Of a DNA stretch of 64,000 nt, positions 18,857 through 28,184 are shown in pieces (the first letter of the stretch is position 1; each line of letters starts with the position of its first letter). Location: the NCBI RefSeq assembly GCF_900107645.1, contig NZ_FNQN01000001.1, forward strand, positions 62,001 through 126,000. Direction: 5' to 3'. The position numbers were made by a program, and so were the translations under genes. The notes beneath the pieces are model-generated. The model was not told where the DNA came from. It did not search any database and saw only the letters and a list, made by a program, of their open reading frames with translations. Source of the DNA: Desulfuromusa kysingii (GTDB lineage: Bacteria; Desulfobacterota; Desulfuromonadia; Desulfuromonadales; Geopsychrobacteraceae).

Positions 18857-19540
18857 TCACATCACCCCTCGGTCTGCCAAGCTGACGTAGTCGCCATTGC
18901 CAATAATAATATGATCCAGAACCCGCACGCCCATTAAATCGCCTACTTTTTTAAGTCGTTCGGTAATTTCGATATCTTCACGACTGGGGGTTGGATCACC
19001 AGAAGGGTGATTGTGGATGAACAGGACAGCGGCAGCAGATTCTTTTAACACTGGAGCGAAAACTTCGCGGGGGTGAACGATGCTGGCGCTAAGACTTCCT
19101 TCGGAGATCTGTACTTCTTTAATCAGTCTATTTTTGGTATCGAGAAGCAGGGCCAGAAAAACTTCTTTGCGGTAGTCGCAAAGACGTTCATGGAAATGGT
19201 GAAAGACCTCTTGGGATGAGCTATAGGTTTGTCCTGCCTGCAGGCGATGATCGGCGAAACGCCGGGCGATCTGAAACAGGGCTTGAATCTCAGCCGCCTT
19301 GGCTGGGCCGATCCCGGTTTGCTGGCAAAGTTCATTGATGCTGGCTGTGGCGAGATGGCGTAAAGAACCAAAACGGCTCAACAGACTGCGTGCCAGATCG
19401 ACAGCGCTGCTTTTACTGGAAGAATCTCCAGTACGAATGATCAGCGCCAGCAGCTCGGCGTCGGTCAGCGTGTCGGCACCGGATGTTAATAATTTTTCGC
19501 GTGGCCGTTCATCAGCCGGCCAATCCTTGATTCGTCGCAT
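18857..19540 (-). CDS. radC: RadC-family JAB/JAMM-domain protein
   Basis: The 227-residue protein has an N-terminal helix-hairpin-helix-like region (QQTGIGPAKAAEIQALF) and a C-terminal JAB domain with the full JAMM motif HNHPSGDPTPSREDIE (HxHx7Sx2D). Despite its name the biochemical role of RadC is unsettled. It is the last gene of a - strand run: DinG-like helicase, GDSL lipoprotein, radC. The nearby helicase carries a second JAMM domain, which is unusual context. Confidence 0.93.
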   Translation of the reverse strand: MRRIKDWPADERPREKLLTSGADTLTDAELLALIIRTGDSSSKSSAVDLARSLLSRFGSLRHLATASINELCQQTGIGPAKAAEIQALFQIARRFADHRLQAGQTYSSSQEVFHHFHERLCDYRKEVFLALLLDTKNRLIKEVQISEGSLSASIVHPREVFAPVLKESAAAVLFIHNHPSGDPTPSREDIEITERLKKVGDLMGVRVLDHIIIGNGDYVSLADRGVM

Positions 19541-19584
19541 TTCCCCCTCCTGAGCGAATAAATTGTGTGTTGCCCCTGTAACGG

Positions 19585-20202
19585 TTAGTGCAGGGCTCCA
19601 TTTTCGTCTAGCAGATCGGCAACCGCCTCAGCCAGTTTTTTATAACCCTGCTCATTGAGGTGGATCGGATCGCTTTTATAGTGGTTGTCAGCGAGAAGAT
19701 TTTTGAGCGTGCCGGAGAGTAACGGAATCTTCAGTTCGTCGGCCAGTTCCTGATAGAGCGGTACATCTTCAAGCCCGAAACCAAGCTGCGGAACAGCAAT
19801 CATAACGACCTCAATGTCACGTTGATTCGCAGCTTCGTACATATAGCGCAAGTTGGTTTTTAGTTGCTGACGATCCAGTTTACGGAGGATATCATTACCT
19901 CCGTGGCAGATGATCAGCAGTTCGGGTTCGAACTGATCAAGCACCCCTGGTAAGCGTGTGACCCCTTCTGCACTGACTTCTCCAGAAACGCCAGCATTGA
20001 CCACTTTACGGGCAATAAAGCGATTCAATTGCGCGGGATAGCTCGATTCAGACCGGGTTCCGACACCAGTGGTCAAGCTGTCACCGAATGCCAGAACAAC
20101 ATCATTCGGTCGCAGAAATGATAAGGTGCCTGCCCCTTTATCACAGGCAACGAGCAGAAAACACATGCATAAACTGAAAATCAGGGTGGTTAGAGATTTC
20201 AT
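19585..20202 (-). CDS. GDSL/SGNH-family esterase lipoprotein (TesA/arylesterase-like)
   Basis: The start is placed at the ATG at 20202, which opens a lipoprotein signal peptide (MKSLTTL..., lipobox LVAC); longer frames run back into the helicase gene. The 205-residue protein has all SGNH blocks: GDSLT (Ser), a Gly in AGVSGE, GGND (Asn) and DPIHLNEQGY (Asp/His). It is probably a membrane-anchored esterase or lysophospholipase facing the periplasm. It begins 17 bases after the helicase stop. Confidence 0.9.
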   Translation of the reverse strand: MKSLTTLIFSLCMCFLLVACDKGAGTLSFLRPNDVVLAFGDSLTTGVGTRSESSYPAQLNRFIARKVVNAGVSGEVSAEGVTRLPGVLDQFEPELLIICHGGNDILRKLDRQQLKTNLRYMYEAANQRDIEVVMIAVPQLGFGLEDVPLYQELADELKIPLLSGTLKNLLADNHYKSDPIHLNEQGYKKLAEAVADLLDENGALH

Positions 20203-20218
20203 CGTTTCTTCTTTCTTG

Positions 20219-22747
20219 TTATGAGTAGTCATCAACAAAAAAACGTCCAACTTCAGTAAAAACCTCATCACTGAGACCACGGACAACCCGCGCCGGGGGC
20301 AAGGAGCGGAGAAACATCCGTCCGTAGCCTTTTTTTACCACACGTGTGTCCAGAATCAAAACCACTCCGCGGTCATTACGATGCCGGATCAATCGACCAA
20401 ATCCCTGTTTAAAGCGGATCACCGCTTGCGGTACGGTGTATTCCATAAACGGATCACCGCCGCGCAATTCGATCGCCTGTGCTCGGGCTTCCAATACCGG
20501 CTCCGTGGGAACCCGGAAGGGAAGCCGGGCGATGATGACCTGTTCCAGTGAGCGGCCTGGGACATCGACCCCTTCCCAGAAGGAATCGGTGCCAAAGAGG
20601 ATGCTGCTCTCATCTTCAGCAAACCGTTTGAGTAAACGGTGGCGATTCTCCTCTCCCTGACGCAAGCAACGTAAACTTTGTGCTTCAAGGATCGGGGCTA
20701 ACTCATCATGGACCTGACGCAACAGTGCATAAGAAGTGAACAGGACAAAGCTGCGTCCTTGGCTGCATAACAACGCTTTCTCCACGGCATCACGGACAGC
20801 TTCAGAAAAGCCGGGTTTGCCCGGTTCCGGCAGGTCTGTTGGTATCGCAACTAAAGCCTGATGTTGATAATCGAAGGGAGAATCAAGGGCTAACTCGACT
20901 AAGCGGTCGGGTTCGACACGATCAAGGCCAACGCGAGAATGGAAATAGCCAAATGCGCCTGCGATGGTTAAGGTGGCGCTGGTCATAACTAAGCTACGCA
21001 AACGTTGATAAAGGGCCTGGTTCAGACTTTCTGCAACTTCCAGAGGGGCCTGACAGAGGCTGGTAATCAGCCCTTTGTTGCGACCAATCCGTCCTTCACG
21101 AACTTCAATCCAGATACAACTGTTTTTAGACGCAGCTTGGAAGGAAGCCAAATCAGCGGTAATCCCTTCAAGTCGTCCGGAAATACCGCGCAGGTCAACC
21201 AGTGATGAATTTAATTTTTCGGCTACGAACTCAGGGAGATCTTCTGCTGTGCGCAACAGTCCTATCAGACCTTGTGCCAACTCTGAACTGGCAACCCGTA
21301 ACCGTTCAACTCGTTTACACAGTTCCAGCCAGATGGTTGTCTGCATGAAGTCCGGTAAGATCCGGTGCTTCAACTCAAATTTTGCACTGACTTTTTTGCC
21401 AAGAAATTCAGGGAGTTCTTCAGCAATACTCTGAAATTCCTCCAGCGCCAGATCCAGCAATTGTTGCCGCTGGTTGAGGAGCGATTCGATTTCTCCATGC
21501 AATGTGCGGTAGAGTTGGTCCAGTGAATCGGGAAGTTCCTGAGATAATTGGTCGAGGAAGCGTGGCAATAACCCCTGATTCAGCTTACGTGGATGACGTA
21601 ACCGATTCAGCACACGGGAGAAGGTAAACCTTGTCAGCTGTGAAGAGAAATAGCTGGTGGCGACATCTTCAAGGTGGTGCGCTTCATCCAGAATCGCCCG
21701 TTCAAAGGGGGGGAGGACCGCAGTCGCTGAGTAGTTGTCAGTCTGCTGCCGCAATGCCAGATCAGAAAGCAACAAAGCGTGGTTGACCACCAGAATATCG
21801 GCTCGAGCGGCCTGTCGCCTAGCCTTGTGAAAAAAACACCGGCTGTAATATTGACAGCGAACCCGGGCACATTGATCGGCCTCGCAACAAACCTCTTCCC
21901 ACGCCTGATAGCTGGGGATAAAAGAGAGATCTTCTTTAGAACCGTCTCCGGTGTTTTCAGCCCACTGGAGGATTTGCTGTAACTCTTCCACTTGCTGTTG
22001 GTCAAACAGGCCCAGTTCACGCCCGGCCGTTTCTCCCCGTCGCAAGCAGAAGTAATTGCTCCGCCCTTTGACCAGAACCGCATAAAATTCTATCCCAGTG
22101 GCTCTTTGCAAGAAGGGGAGATCTTTACGAATTAATTGTTCCTGCAGATTGATGGTCCGGGTTGAGATCACCACCCGCTGCTGATTGGCTCTTGCCCACA
22201 GGAGGGTTGGAACCAGATAGGCGAGACTTTTTCCGGTTCCGGTTCCGGCTTCAACAACGGTCAATTGTCCCTTGTTAAAGGCATCAGCAACCGCGAAGGC
22301 CATCTGTAGCTGTTCCGGTCGATCTTCATAGTCGGGAAGTTTCTGTGCGATGACGCCATCGGCACCCAATAATCCAGCGATTTCGGCAGGATCAAGCTTT
22401 TGAGTGTCTTTTTCCGCAAAGGCTTCGACCACGCGGTAAAGGTTGTCGACACGATTATCGATGATATAAAAACCAACCCCTAAAGCGCCAAATTGTGCTG
22501 CGATTTCAATGTCCGCACCTGAAGGACGCAGGACGCCACTGGGGTGGTTGTGGAGAACAACATCACCATAGCTGCAAGTTTGGAGGATTGCGGGGACAGC
22601 ATTCTCTGACCCCCGAGCCAGGACTTCGACCTGAACAATCCGCCGTTCCGCATCAGTCTGTCCAAGGACAAAGACTTCGTTGCCGTCAGCTTCTTTTATG
22701 GCATAGCGAAGTTGATCGATACTGTCAGGGGAAATATAATTCAACAT
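20219..22747 (-). CDS. JAMM-domain/DinG-type Fe-S helicase fusion
   Basis: The 842-residue protein joins two modules. Residues about 1-110 form a RadC-like JAB domain with a complete JAMM motif (Glu24, His66, His68, Ser76, Asp79; HxHx7Sx2D). Residues about 135-842 form an XPD/DinG superfamily-2 helicase: Walker A EAGTGTGKS near 166, four-Cys Fe-S region (CCEADQC...C...C) near 285-305, DEAH box near 355 and a C-terminal motif with FGRLIRH (motif VI). DinG helicases unwind DNA or RNA:DNA hybrids. The extra JAMM domain could be a protease or a fold used for binding; nothing here proves activity. radC lies two genes downstream. Confidence 0.93.
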   Translation of the reverse strand: MLNYISPDSIDQLRYAIKEADGNEVFVLGQTDAERRIVQVEVLARGSENAVPAILQTCSYGDVVLHNHPSGVLRPSGADIEIAAQFGALGVGFYIIDNRVDNLYRVVEAFAEKDTQKLDPAEIAGLLGADGVIAQKLPDYEDRPEQLQMAFAVADAFNKGQLTVVEAGTGTGKSLAYLVPTLLWARANQQRVVISTRTINLQEQLIRKDLPFLQRATGIEFYAVLVKGRSNYFCLRRGETAGRELGLFDQQQVEELQQILQWAENTGDGSKEDLSFIPSYQAWEEVCCEADQCARVRCQYYSRCFFHKARRQAARADILVVNHALLLSDLALRQQTDNYSATAVLPPFERAILDEAHHLEDVATSYFSSQLTRFTFSRVLNRLRHPRKLNQGLLPRFLDQLSQELPDSLDQLYRTLHGEIESLLNQRQQLLDLALEEFQSIAEELPEFLGKKVSAKFELKHRILPDFMQTTIWLELCKRVERLRVASSELAQGLIGLLRTAEDLPEFVAEKLNSSLVDLRGISGRLEGITADLASFQAASKNSCIWIEVREGRIGRNKGLITSLCQAPLEVAESLNQALYQRLRSLVMTSATLTIAGAFGYFHSRVGLDRVEPDRLVELALDSPFDYQHQALVAIPTDLPEPGKPGFSEAVRDAVEKALLCSQGRSFVLFTSYALLRQVHDELAPILEAQSLRCLRQGEENRHRLLKRFAEDESSILFGTDSFWEGVDVPGRSLEQVIIARLPFRVPTEPVLEARAQAIELRGGDPFMEYTVPQAVIRFKQGFGRLIRHRNDRGVVLILDTRVVKKGYGRMFLRSLPPARVVRGLSDEVFTEVGRFFVDDYS

Positions 22748-22848
22748 AGCGGGCGATTATAGAGGAATAGGAGGGATAAAGGGTAAGGAAATCTACAAAA
22801 AATGGATCTAAACCTGGATCCTGAAGAAGATCAATTGACATGAGTTGT

Positions 22849-22890
22849 TTCAGAGGCCAGCTGTGAATAACGCAACAGCTGACCTCTGAA
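22849..22890 (-). terminator. Hairpin after the ETF operon
   Basis: Arms TTCAGAGGCCAGCTGT (22849-22864) and ACAGCTGACCTCTGAA (22875-22890) pair over 16 bases with one G-U pair, 4 bases after the stop codon of the SCP2-like gene on the - strand. There is no T-tract, so it could also be an RNA stabiliser. Confidence 0.6.
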
Positions 22891-22894
22891 GTGA

Positions 22895-23203
22895 TCAACT
22901 TTTTCCACAAGCGGTAAGAAATTGTTGCAAAATATCGGGCTTATTGGACTTGATTGCCCCGGAAAGGAAATCCTTTAACCCCGGTTTATACCCTTCGTTC
23001 CACACCCGTTGAAAGAATTCTGCGCTAGTTTTACAAACGCAGTCAGCCTCATCAACCGTCCTGCCATTTTCAACCTGACAGCCGGAAGACGACATCAGCA
23101 CAGTTTTTTTCACCTCACCGATAGAGAAGTAGATCGACACCGCAGCACTCTGTGGATCGGGGTGACAGGTTTGGGGAATTTCTGCAAAAATTTGTTCAAT
23201 CAT
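22895..23203 (-). CDS. Small SCP2 (sterol-carrier)-like protein
   Basis: The 102-residue protein has the SCP2-type C-terminus: RVWNEGYKPGLKDFLSGAIKS, where the family has a similar helix ending in an SG-containing turn. Good binding site (AAGGAGG) 8 bases before the ATG. It is the last gene of the ETF operon. SCP2-type proteins bind acyl chains or lipids; here a link to acyl-CoA oxidation is inferred from context only. Confidence 0.7.
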   Translation of the reverse strand: MIEQIFAEIPQTCHPDPQSAAVSIYFSIGEVKKTVLMSSSGCQVENGRTVDEADCVCKTSAEFFQRVWNEGYKPGLKDFLSGAIKSNKPDILQQFLTACGKS

Positions 23204-23215
23204 GTTTCCCCTCCT

Positions 23216-24133
23216 TTAGAGTGCGTTTAGTTTTTCGGTCAAGATCGGCACCAGTTGCTTCAGATCGGCAACGGCTAGAACATCCGCAATCTCTCCGATA
23301 GGGGCGTCTTTATCGGTGTTTATGGCGAGCACAAACTCTGATTTCTTCATTCCCGCCAGATGCTGAATGGCCCCTGAAATGCCGCAGGCAACATAAAGTT
23401 TCGGGGTGACGGTCTGTCCCGTCGTCCCCACTTGGCGGCTTGGATCGGCCCATTCGGCATCCACCACCGGGCGACTGGCACCATATTCACCTTTAAGAGC
23501 TTTGGCCAGATTTTCAATCATCGCCAGATTCTCTGGTTTGCCAATTCCGCGTCCGGCGCTGACAATGATGTCGGCTTTGGAGAGATCGACGCCGCCAGTT
23601 TCAGCTTCTTCATAGCCAGCAAACTGAATATCTCCATCGGCAGCGACTTCCACTTTGATCACCTCAGGGGTTCCGTCAGGGTCTTCAGCGGGGGTAAAGG
23701 CTCCACCTTGCAAGGTCACGACAGAGATGTTCGTCGTGGCTTTGACCCGGCGACGCAATTTTGCATTACAGGACGGGACCACCAAGTGACCATCTTTGAT
23801 TTCGACGACTTCTGAAATTTGAGCGGCTTTTAAAGCTAACGCGATACGTGGCGCCAGATCCCAACCATATGATGAATGCGGCAGGACCACCATTGATGGC
23901 TGCTCTTTCTCAATGACTTCTAGAATCAACTGTTTATGCTGACTGGGGTTGAATTCACCAATTTTGGTGCTGTCGGCCAGATAGAGTTTGCCCTGATAGT
24001 GGGGCAATGTTGTTTCGGAACCTACCAGAACCATGGCGCTTTCTGCGCCAAGTTGCGCTGCAAAATTAATCAGTTCACTGCTGCTGGCAAGTATTTTTCC
24101 ATCTCTATATTCTGCAACAAGTAATGTTTTCAT
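23216..24133 (-). CDS. etfA: Electron transfer flavoprotein alpha subunit
   Basis: The 305-residue protein has the N-terminal ETF fold ([14 protein letters not shown]) and the C-terminal FAD-binding domain with [19 protein letters not shown] and [23 protein letters not shown]. ETF carries electrons from acyl-CoA dehydrogenases to the membrane. Its stop is 12 bases before the SCP2-like gene and its start lies 9 bases after etfB. The AGGAGG upstream is strong. Confidence 0.97.
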   Translation of the reverse strand: [305 protein letters not shown]

Positions 24134-24142
24134 CTTTGCCTC

Positions 24143-24916
24143 CTATGCCAACGCTGTGGTTTTTTCTTTAAGGATCTGGATTAACTGGTCAGCAAGATCT
24201 GCTGGATCCCCTTCGAGGATCAGTCCACCACCTTTTTTCTCCGGGGGGGCAACCTGGAGGACTTCGAGCAGCGATGGTTGCGGATTAAGATCATCCACGG
24301 GAGTCGAGATCAATTCCTTCTTTTTCGCTTTCATGATATTGGGCAAGGTTGGATAACGTGGAGTATTCAGACCGAGCTGACAGGTGACCAGCGCTGGGGT
24401 GGTACAGCTTACTTTCGCCTTGATGCCCCCTTCCAGCTCCCGTTTGGCATTGATAGTGCCATCAGCGTAACTGAACTCAACCAGAGTTGTCAGACTGGGG
24501 ATCCCCAGCATTTCAGCAACGAGAACACCAACTTGACCGCTGCCGCGATCCTGAGATTGCATCCCAGTAAAGATCAGATCAAAATCTTTGTCTTTGGCAT
24601 ATGCAGCAATCAGGGAAGCAATCGTATAGGGATCTTTAAGGTGGCTTGCATCGTCAGCAATATGGGCGCCTCGGTCACATCCCATGGCCAAAGCTTTTTT
24701 CATGGTTTCTTTCACTCGGTCAGAGCCAATGCAGAGCACGGTCAGATCTGCTTCACCGACCTGTTGCTTCAGTTGCACTGCTTGCTCAACCGCGTATTCA
24801 TCGTATTCATTCATCCGCCAGGCCAAATCGGTTTCTTCGTACCAGTTTCCGGCTGCGTTGACTTTGAATTTTGATTCCATATCGGGAACCTGTTTTATGC
24901 AGACAAGTAGTTTCAT
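24143..24916 (-). CDS. etfB: Electron transfer flavoprotein beta subunit
   Basis: The start is taken as the ATG at 24916 with AAAGGAGA 6 bases before it; it opens MKLLVCIKQVPD, the usual start of EtfB. The 257-residue protein binds the nucleotide-like cofactor (AMP in most ETFs) and has a conserved GMQSQDRGSGQVG loop. Together with etfA and the membrane protein upstream it forms an electron-transfer unit. Confidence 0.96.
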   Translation of the reverse strand: MKLLVCIKQVPDMESKFKVNAAGNWYEETDLAWRMNEYDEYAVEQAVQLKQQVGEADLTVLCIGSDRVKETMKKALAMGCDRGAHIADDASHLKDPYTIASLIAAYAKDKDFDLIFTGMQSQDRGSGQVGVLVAEMLGIPSLTTLVEFSYADGTINAKRELEGGIKAKVSCTTPALVTCQLGLNTPRYPTLPNIMKAKKKELISTPVDDLNPQPSLLEVLQVAPPEKKGGGLILEGDPADLADQLIQILKEKTTALA

Positions 24917-24939
24917 TGGCATTCTCCTTTGAAAAATAA

Positions 24940-26922
24940 TCAAGCAAGTCGTTCAACTAATATTTCCGCCAGATCTTTAGATTGCAGTTGTCCGTCGAGT
25001 TCAGCCCCCTTGATCCCGTCTTCAAACATGGTGAGACAGAAGGGGCAGTTTGAAATCAGCGTTGGCGCTCCAGTGTCTGCAGCCATTTGCGCCCGTTTCT
25101 CACTGATCCGGGTGCCGATGTTTTCGTCGGCAAGGATGCGGCCACCACCGGCACTACAGCAGAAGGATTCTGCGCCTGATTTTGCCATCTCGGTTAAGGT
25201 TGCCCCTGCAGCTTGTAGCAGAGTTCGTGGCGCTTGGTAGATATCATTATACCGTCCCAAATAACAGGAGTCGTGATAAGTGCAGTCAAAGGGTTGCGAC
25301 TGAATTTTTAACTGTCCTTGTTGTAGTAGATTGGCAAGAAACTCGGTGTAATGAGTGACGTTTAGATCCAATCCCAAGTCACGATAGTCTTTGTTCAAAG
25401 TATTGAAGCAGTGGGGACAGGTGGTGACAATCTGGGTGACCCCATAGTTTTTGAACTGTTCAATATTGTCACTGGCCTGCATCTGATAAAGGTATTCATT
25501 GCCCATCTTGCGCATCGGTTCACCGCAACATTTTTCTTCTTTGCCGAGGATGCCGACCTTCACCCCTGCAGCATCGCAGAGTTGAATGAAGGCTTTGGCG
25601 ATGGTTTGATTGCGCTTATCGAAAGAGGCATAGCAGCCGACAAAGTAGAGGACATCGACGTCACGATTCTCCTCGAGAGTGACAACCGGAAGCCCTGCGG
25701 CCCAATCGCCACGGCTGGCAAACGCGAGCCCAAAGGGATTGCCATTGACTTCGGTGTTCTCCATCGCAGTGGTGACCTCTTCGCCTGGAAACTCGCCTTC
25801 CATTAATACCAGATTACGGCGCATATCAATGATCTTGTTGACATGTTCAATATCTGCGGGGCAAATCTCTTGACAGGCACGACAGGTTGTGCAGGCCCAG
25901 AGGACATCCTTGGTGATCGTTTCTGCCAGATTTGCGGTGGGGTTTTGGGATGCGACGTCACCAAGCTGCTGCACCAATTTCATAGGTGACAGTGGTTTGT
26001 CTGTCGCCCAGGCCGGACAGCGATCCTGACACCTTTTACAACTGGTGCAGGCGTCGGCGTCAAAGATATCCTTCCAACTCATATCGGTGATTTGGGCGGC
26101 GCCGAAACTTTCAGCTTCTTCATCTTCCATGTCCAGAGTTGGGACCCGACCTTTCGGGCCGAGATCGGTCAACAGATAGTTGGCGCTGGTGGTAAAAATA
26201 TGGCGTAGCTTTGTGAACGGGATGATCGCAATAAAGATAACCACCATAAAAAGGTGCAACCACCAAAGATTACTATGCAGGACGCGGACAGCTGGTTCCC
26301 CCATCCCGTAAAGAGCTTTTGCCACCCATAGACCAACGGGAGACCATGCCGCCAGTGGTGTGCCGATTTCAGTGACAGCGATTCTGGCCCCTTCGATCAA
26401 AAAACCGCTGATGAGAATGAGCAACAGCAAGCCATGCATAATGAAATCGTCTTTTTTATTCTCCAATCCCGCAGGGCGAACAATATAACGGCGTATCAGC
26501 AGGCCTATCAGCATGATGATCGCGATGAGGCCAGCAATATCAAGGATGAGGGAGAAAAAGAGGTAAAACGATCCTTTTAGAAATTTGATGCCGAAGAATA
26601 GATCGGTGAAATCTGCTTGAAGAAAGATCAGGCAAGTACCGAGAAAAAGGATAAAAAATCCCCAGAAAAACAGGGCGTGTGCTGCCCCCGGACCACGGAC
26701 GTTAAGAACCTTGCTTTGCAAGAGAACGTTCTTGATCATTGTGGTTATCCGTAGTGGCAACTGATCTGTCCGGTTCAAGGTTTGCCCCTGTTTGTAAATT
26801 TTGCTACGCTGTAAAAAAGCGTAGACAAGGACTCCGATTGCTGTAAGACTTAGCAGGTACATTGGTATTAACGTTATGGCCCCATGACCAACATTCCAAT
26901 AGATTTCCCTTGTGTATTCCAT
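24940..26922 (-). CDS. etfD: Membrane Fe-S oxidoreductase (EtfD-like; NarI-like plus CCG domains)
   Basis: The start at 26922 has GAGG 5 bases upstream; a longer frame begins at 26979 without a ribosome binding site. The 660-residue protein has about six N-terminal membrane helices resembling NarI-type cytochrome b, two 4Fe-4S motifs (CTSCKRCQDRCP and CTTCRACQEICP), and two CCG domains (EEKCCGEP, ESFCCSAGGG) as in heterodisulfide reductase HdrD. This layout is that of EtfD, which links ETF to the menaquinone pool. It is the first gene of the operon with etfB, etfA and the SCP2-like gene. Confidence 0.93.
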   Translation of the reverse strand: MEYTREIYWNVGHGAITLIPMYLLSLTAIGVLVYAFLQRSKIYKQGQTLNRTDQLPLRITTMIKNVLLQSKVLNVRGPGAAHALFFWGFFILFLGTCLIFLQADFTDLFFGIKFLKGSFYLFFSLILDIAGLIAIIMLIGLLIRRYIVRPAGLENKKDDFIMHGLLLLILISGFLIEGARIAVTEIGTPLAAWSPVGLWVAKALYGMGEPAVRVLHSNLWWLHLFMVVIFIAIIPFTKLRHIFTTSANYLLTDLGPKGRVPTLDMEDEEAESFGAAQITDMSWKDIFDADACTSCKRCQDRCPAWATDKPLSPMKLVQQLGDVASQNPTANLAETITKDVLWACTTCRACQEICPADIEHVNKIIDMRRNLVLMEGEFPGEEVTTAMENTEVNGNPFGLAFASRGDWAAGLPVVTLEENRDVDVLYFVGCYASFDKRNQTIAKAFIQLCDAAGVKVGILGKEEKCCGEPMRKMGNEYLYQMQASDNIEQFKNYGVTQIVTTCPHCFNTLNKDYRDLGLDLNVTHYTEFLANLLQQGQLKIQSQPFDCTYHDSCYLGRYNDIYQAPRTLLQAAGATLTEMAKSGAESFCCSAGGGRILADENIGTRISEKRAQMAADTGAPTLISNCPFCLTMFEDGIKGAELDGQLQSKDLAEILVERLA

Positions 26923-26980
26923 AATTACCTCATGACCTCGGAAGTCAAAATCATCAATATTCTTCTTTTTAGCATGCATC

Positions 26981-26994
26981 TTACGTAAAGGTTA
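26981..26994 (+). promoter_or_regulatory. Direct repeat copy 1, putative MerR operator
   Basis: TTACGTAAAGGTTA occurs here, 59 bases upstream of the etfD start (on the opposite strand), and again at 27111-27124, exactly 130 bases away and in the same orientation. The inner TTACGTAA is palindromic. Being present on both sides of the etfD/merR divergent region, it is a likely operator for the regulator at 27131. Confidence 0.6.
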
Positions 26995-27069
26995 ATAGTA
27001 AATATAACAGCATTCTATTTGATTTTCAACCAATCAAATACTCTGCTTATGCAAGTAGTTATGCCAGCA

Positions 27070-27099
27070 TTGACAGAGCAGAAGTAAGAGTGATATTGA
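27070..27099 (+). promoter_or_regulatory. Putative promoter of the MerR gene
   Basis: TTGACA (27070-27075) and TATTGA (27094-27099) are 18 bases apart. The second repeat copy TTACGTAAAGGTTA lies just downstream at 27111. Confidence 0.4.
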
Positions 27100-27110
27100 T
27101 ATCGAAAATA

Positions 27111-27124
27111 TTACGTAAAGGTTA
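27111..27124 (+). promoter_or_regulatory. Direct repeat copy 2, putative MerR operator
   Basis: Second identical TTACGTAAAGGTTA, ending 6 bases before the ATG of the MerR gene at 27131. Its position suggests that the regulator controls its own gene; the other copy faces etfD. Confidence 0.6.
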
Positions 27125-27130
27125 TCTATT

Positions 27131-27541
27131 ATGCAAACGGCAGCAGAAAAATCAATTCAAATTGGACAATTAGCAAAAAATCTGGGGATCACCACCCGGA
27201 CGATCCGCTATTACGAAGAGATTGGTCTGATGGGGCCAACTGAGCGTTTAGGCGGTGGCACCCGCACCTACAACAGAGATGATGTCCTGCGTCTGAAATT
27301 CATTCTCAAGCTGAAAGAACTTGGAATCTCATTGAAAGAGATGCAACAGTTGGCAGAAAACTTTGATGTCAATCAACAGTCATTTGGAACAATGACTCCA
27401 AAGTTACTGGAAATACTGGATGTCCACATTGGTAAGGTGGATCAAAAAATTGCGAACCTGGCCTCCTTACGCAAGGAGATTGTTGATTATCGCACCCGCA
27501 TTACTGATATTTTGCAAGGGAAAGCAGAGGAAGTCCGTTAA
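27131..27541 (+). CDS. MerR-family transcriptional regulator
   Basis: The 136-residue protein has an N-terminal MerR helix-turn-helix (IGQLAKNLGITTRTIRYYEE, residues about 12-31) and a C-terminal coiled-coil dimerisation helix (about 75-130). No metal-binding cysteines occur, so it is not a metal sensor of the MerR/CueR type. Divergence from the ETF operon and the shared repeat suggest control of fatty- or amino-acid oxidation genes, by analogy with LiuR-type MerR regulators (inference). The next gene is a thioesterase. Confidence 0.93.
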   Translation: MQTAAEKSIQIGQLAKNLGITTRTIRYYEEIGLMGPTERLGGGTRTYNRDDVLRLKFILKLKELGISLKEMQQLAENFDVNQQSFGTMTPKLLEILDVHIGKVDQKIANLASLRKEIVDYRTRITDILQGKAEEVR

Positions 27542-27543
27542 TC

Positions 27544-27942
27544 GTGGAAACTTATAAATTTAATACTCCGATTGAAGTCCGTTTTGCCGATCTGGATGCT
27601 TACGGGCATGTCAATAATGCTCTGTTCTTCACCTATCTGGAAACGGCACGGGTAAAGCTGTTTCAACAATATTTCGGGGCCTTTCTGGGCAGTGAGTTGA
27701 TGTTTCTGGTGGTGCGCGCCGAATGTGATTATCGGCTGCCGATTGAGTTGACCGACCATCTTGAAATTGCTATTTCAATTGATCAGGTCAGACATTCCAG
27801 CTTTAATTTTGGCTACAGGATGCACAACGGCGCCGGGAAAATTTTTGCAGAAGCGAAAACTGTTATGGTCTGCTATGACCCCAAAATAAAAAAACCGGTC
27901 GCTATCCCCCCTGAAATTAAAACCTTCTTCACCCAGGAGTGA
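27544..27942 (+). CDS. Acyl-CoA thioesterase, 4HBT (hotdog) family
   Basis: The 132-residue protein starts at GTG 27544, two bases after the MerR stop. The hotdog motif DLDAYGHVNNALFFTYLETAR shows the catalytic Asp and the HVNN sequence typical of YbgC/FadM-type enzymes, which hydrolyse acyl-CoA. It is likely co-transcribed with the MerR gene and thus linked to the neighbouring ETF operon by function. Confidence 0.9.
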   Translation: METYKFNTPIEVRFADLDAYGHVNNALFFTYLETARVKLFQQYFGAFLGSELMFLVVRAECDYRLPIELTDHLEIAISIDQVRHSSFNFGYRMHNGAGKIFAEAKTVMVCYDPKIKKPVAIPPEIKTFFTQE

Positions 27943-28184
27943 TCCTCCCCCCTCTCCTTCGTCGCTTACTGTGGACAACAGGGCAACAATATTGATGCTG
28001 ATATGTCTCTTACTTGGTATTGATTTAACTGGAAATATCCCTGATACTAGTAGCTTCTGTACGTTGAGAGTTTCATTGGATGGATGGTTCGATGATTAGC
28101 TGATGACATGTGATGGCCTTCAGTTGTCGTCGAGAAAGAATTCAAGAGTCGTAACCGTAATCAATAGTGATGAGGGAGGAAAAA

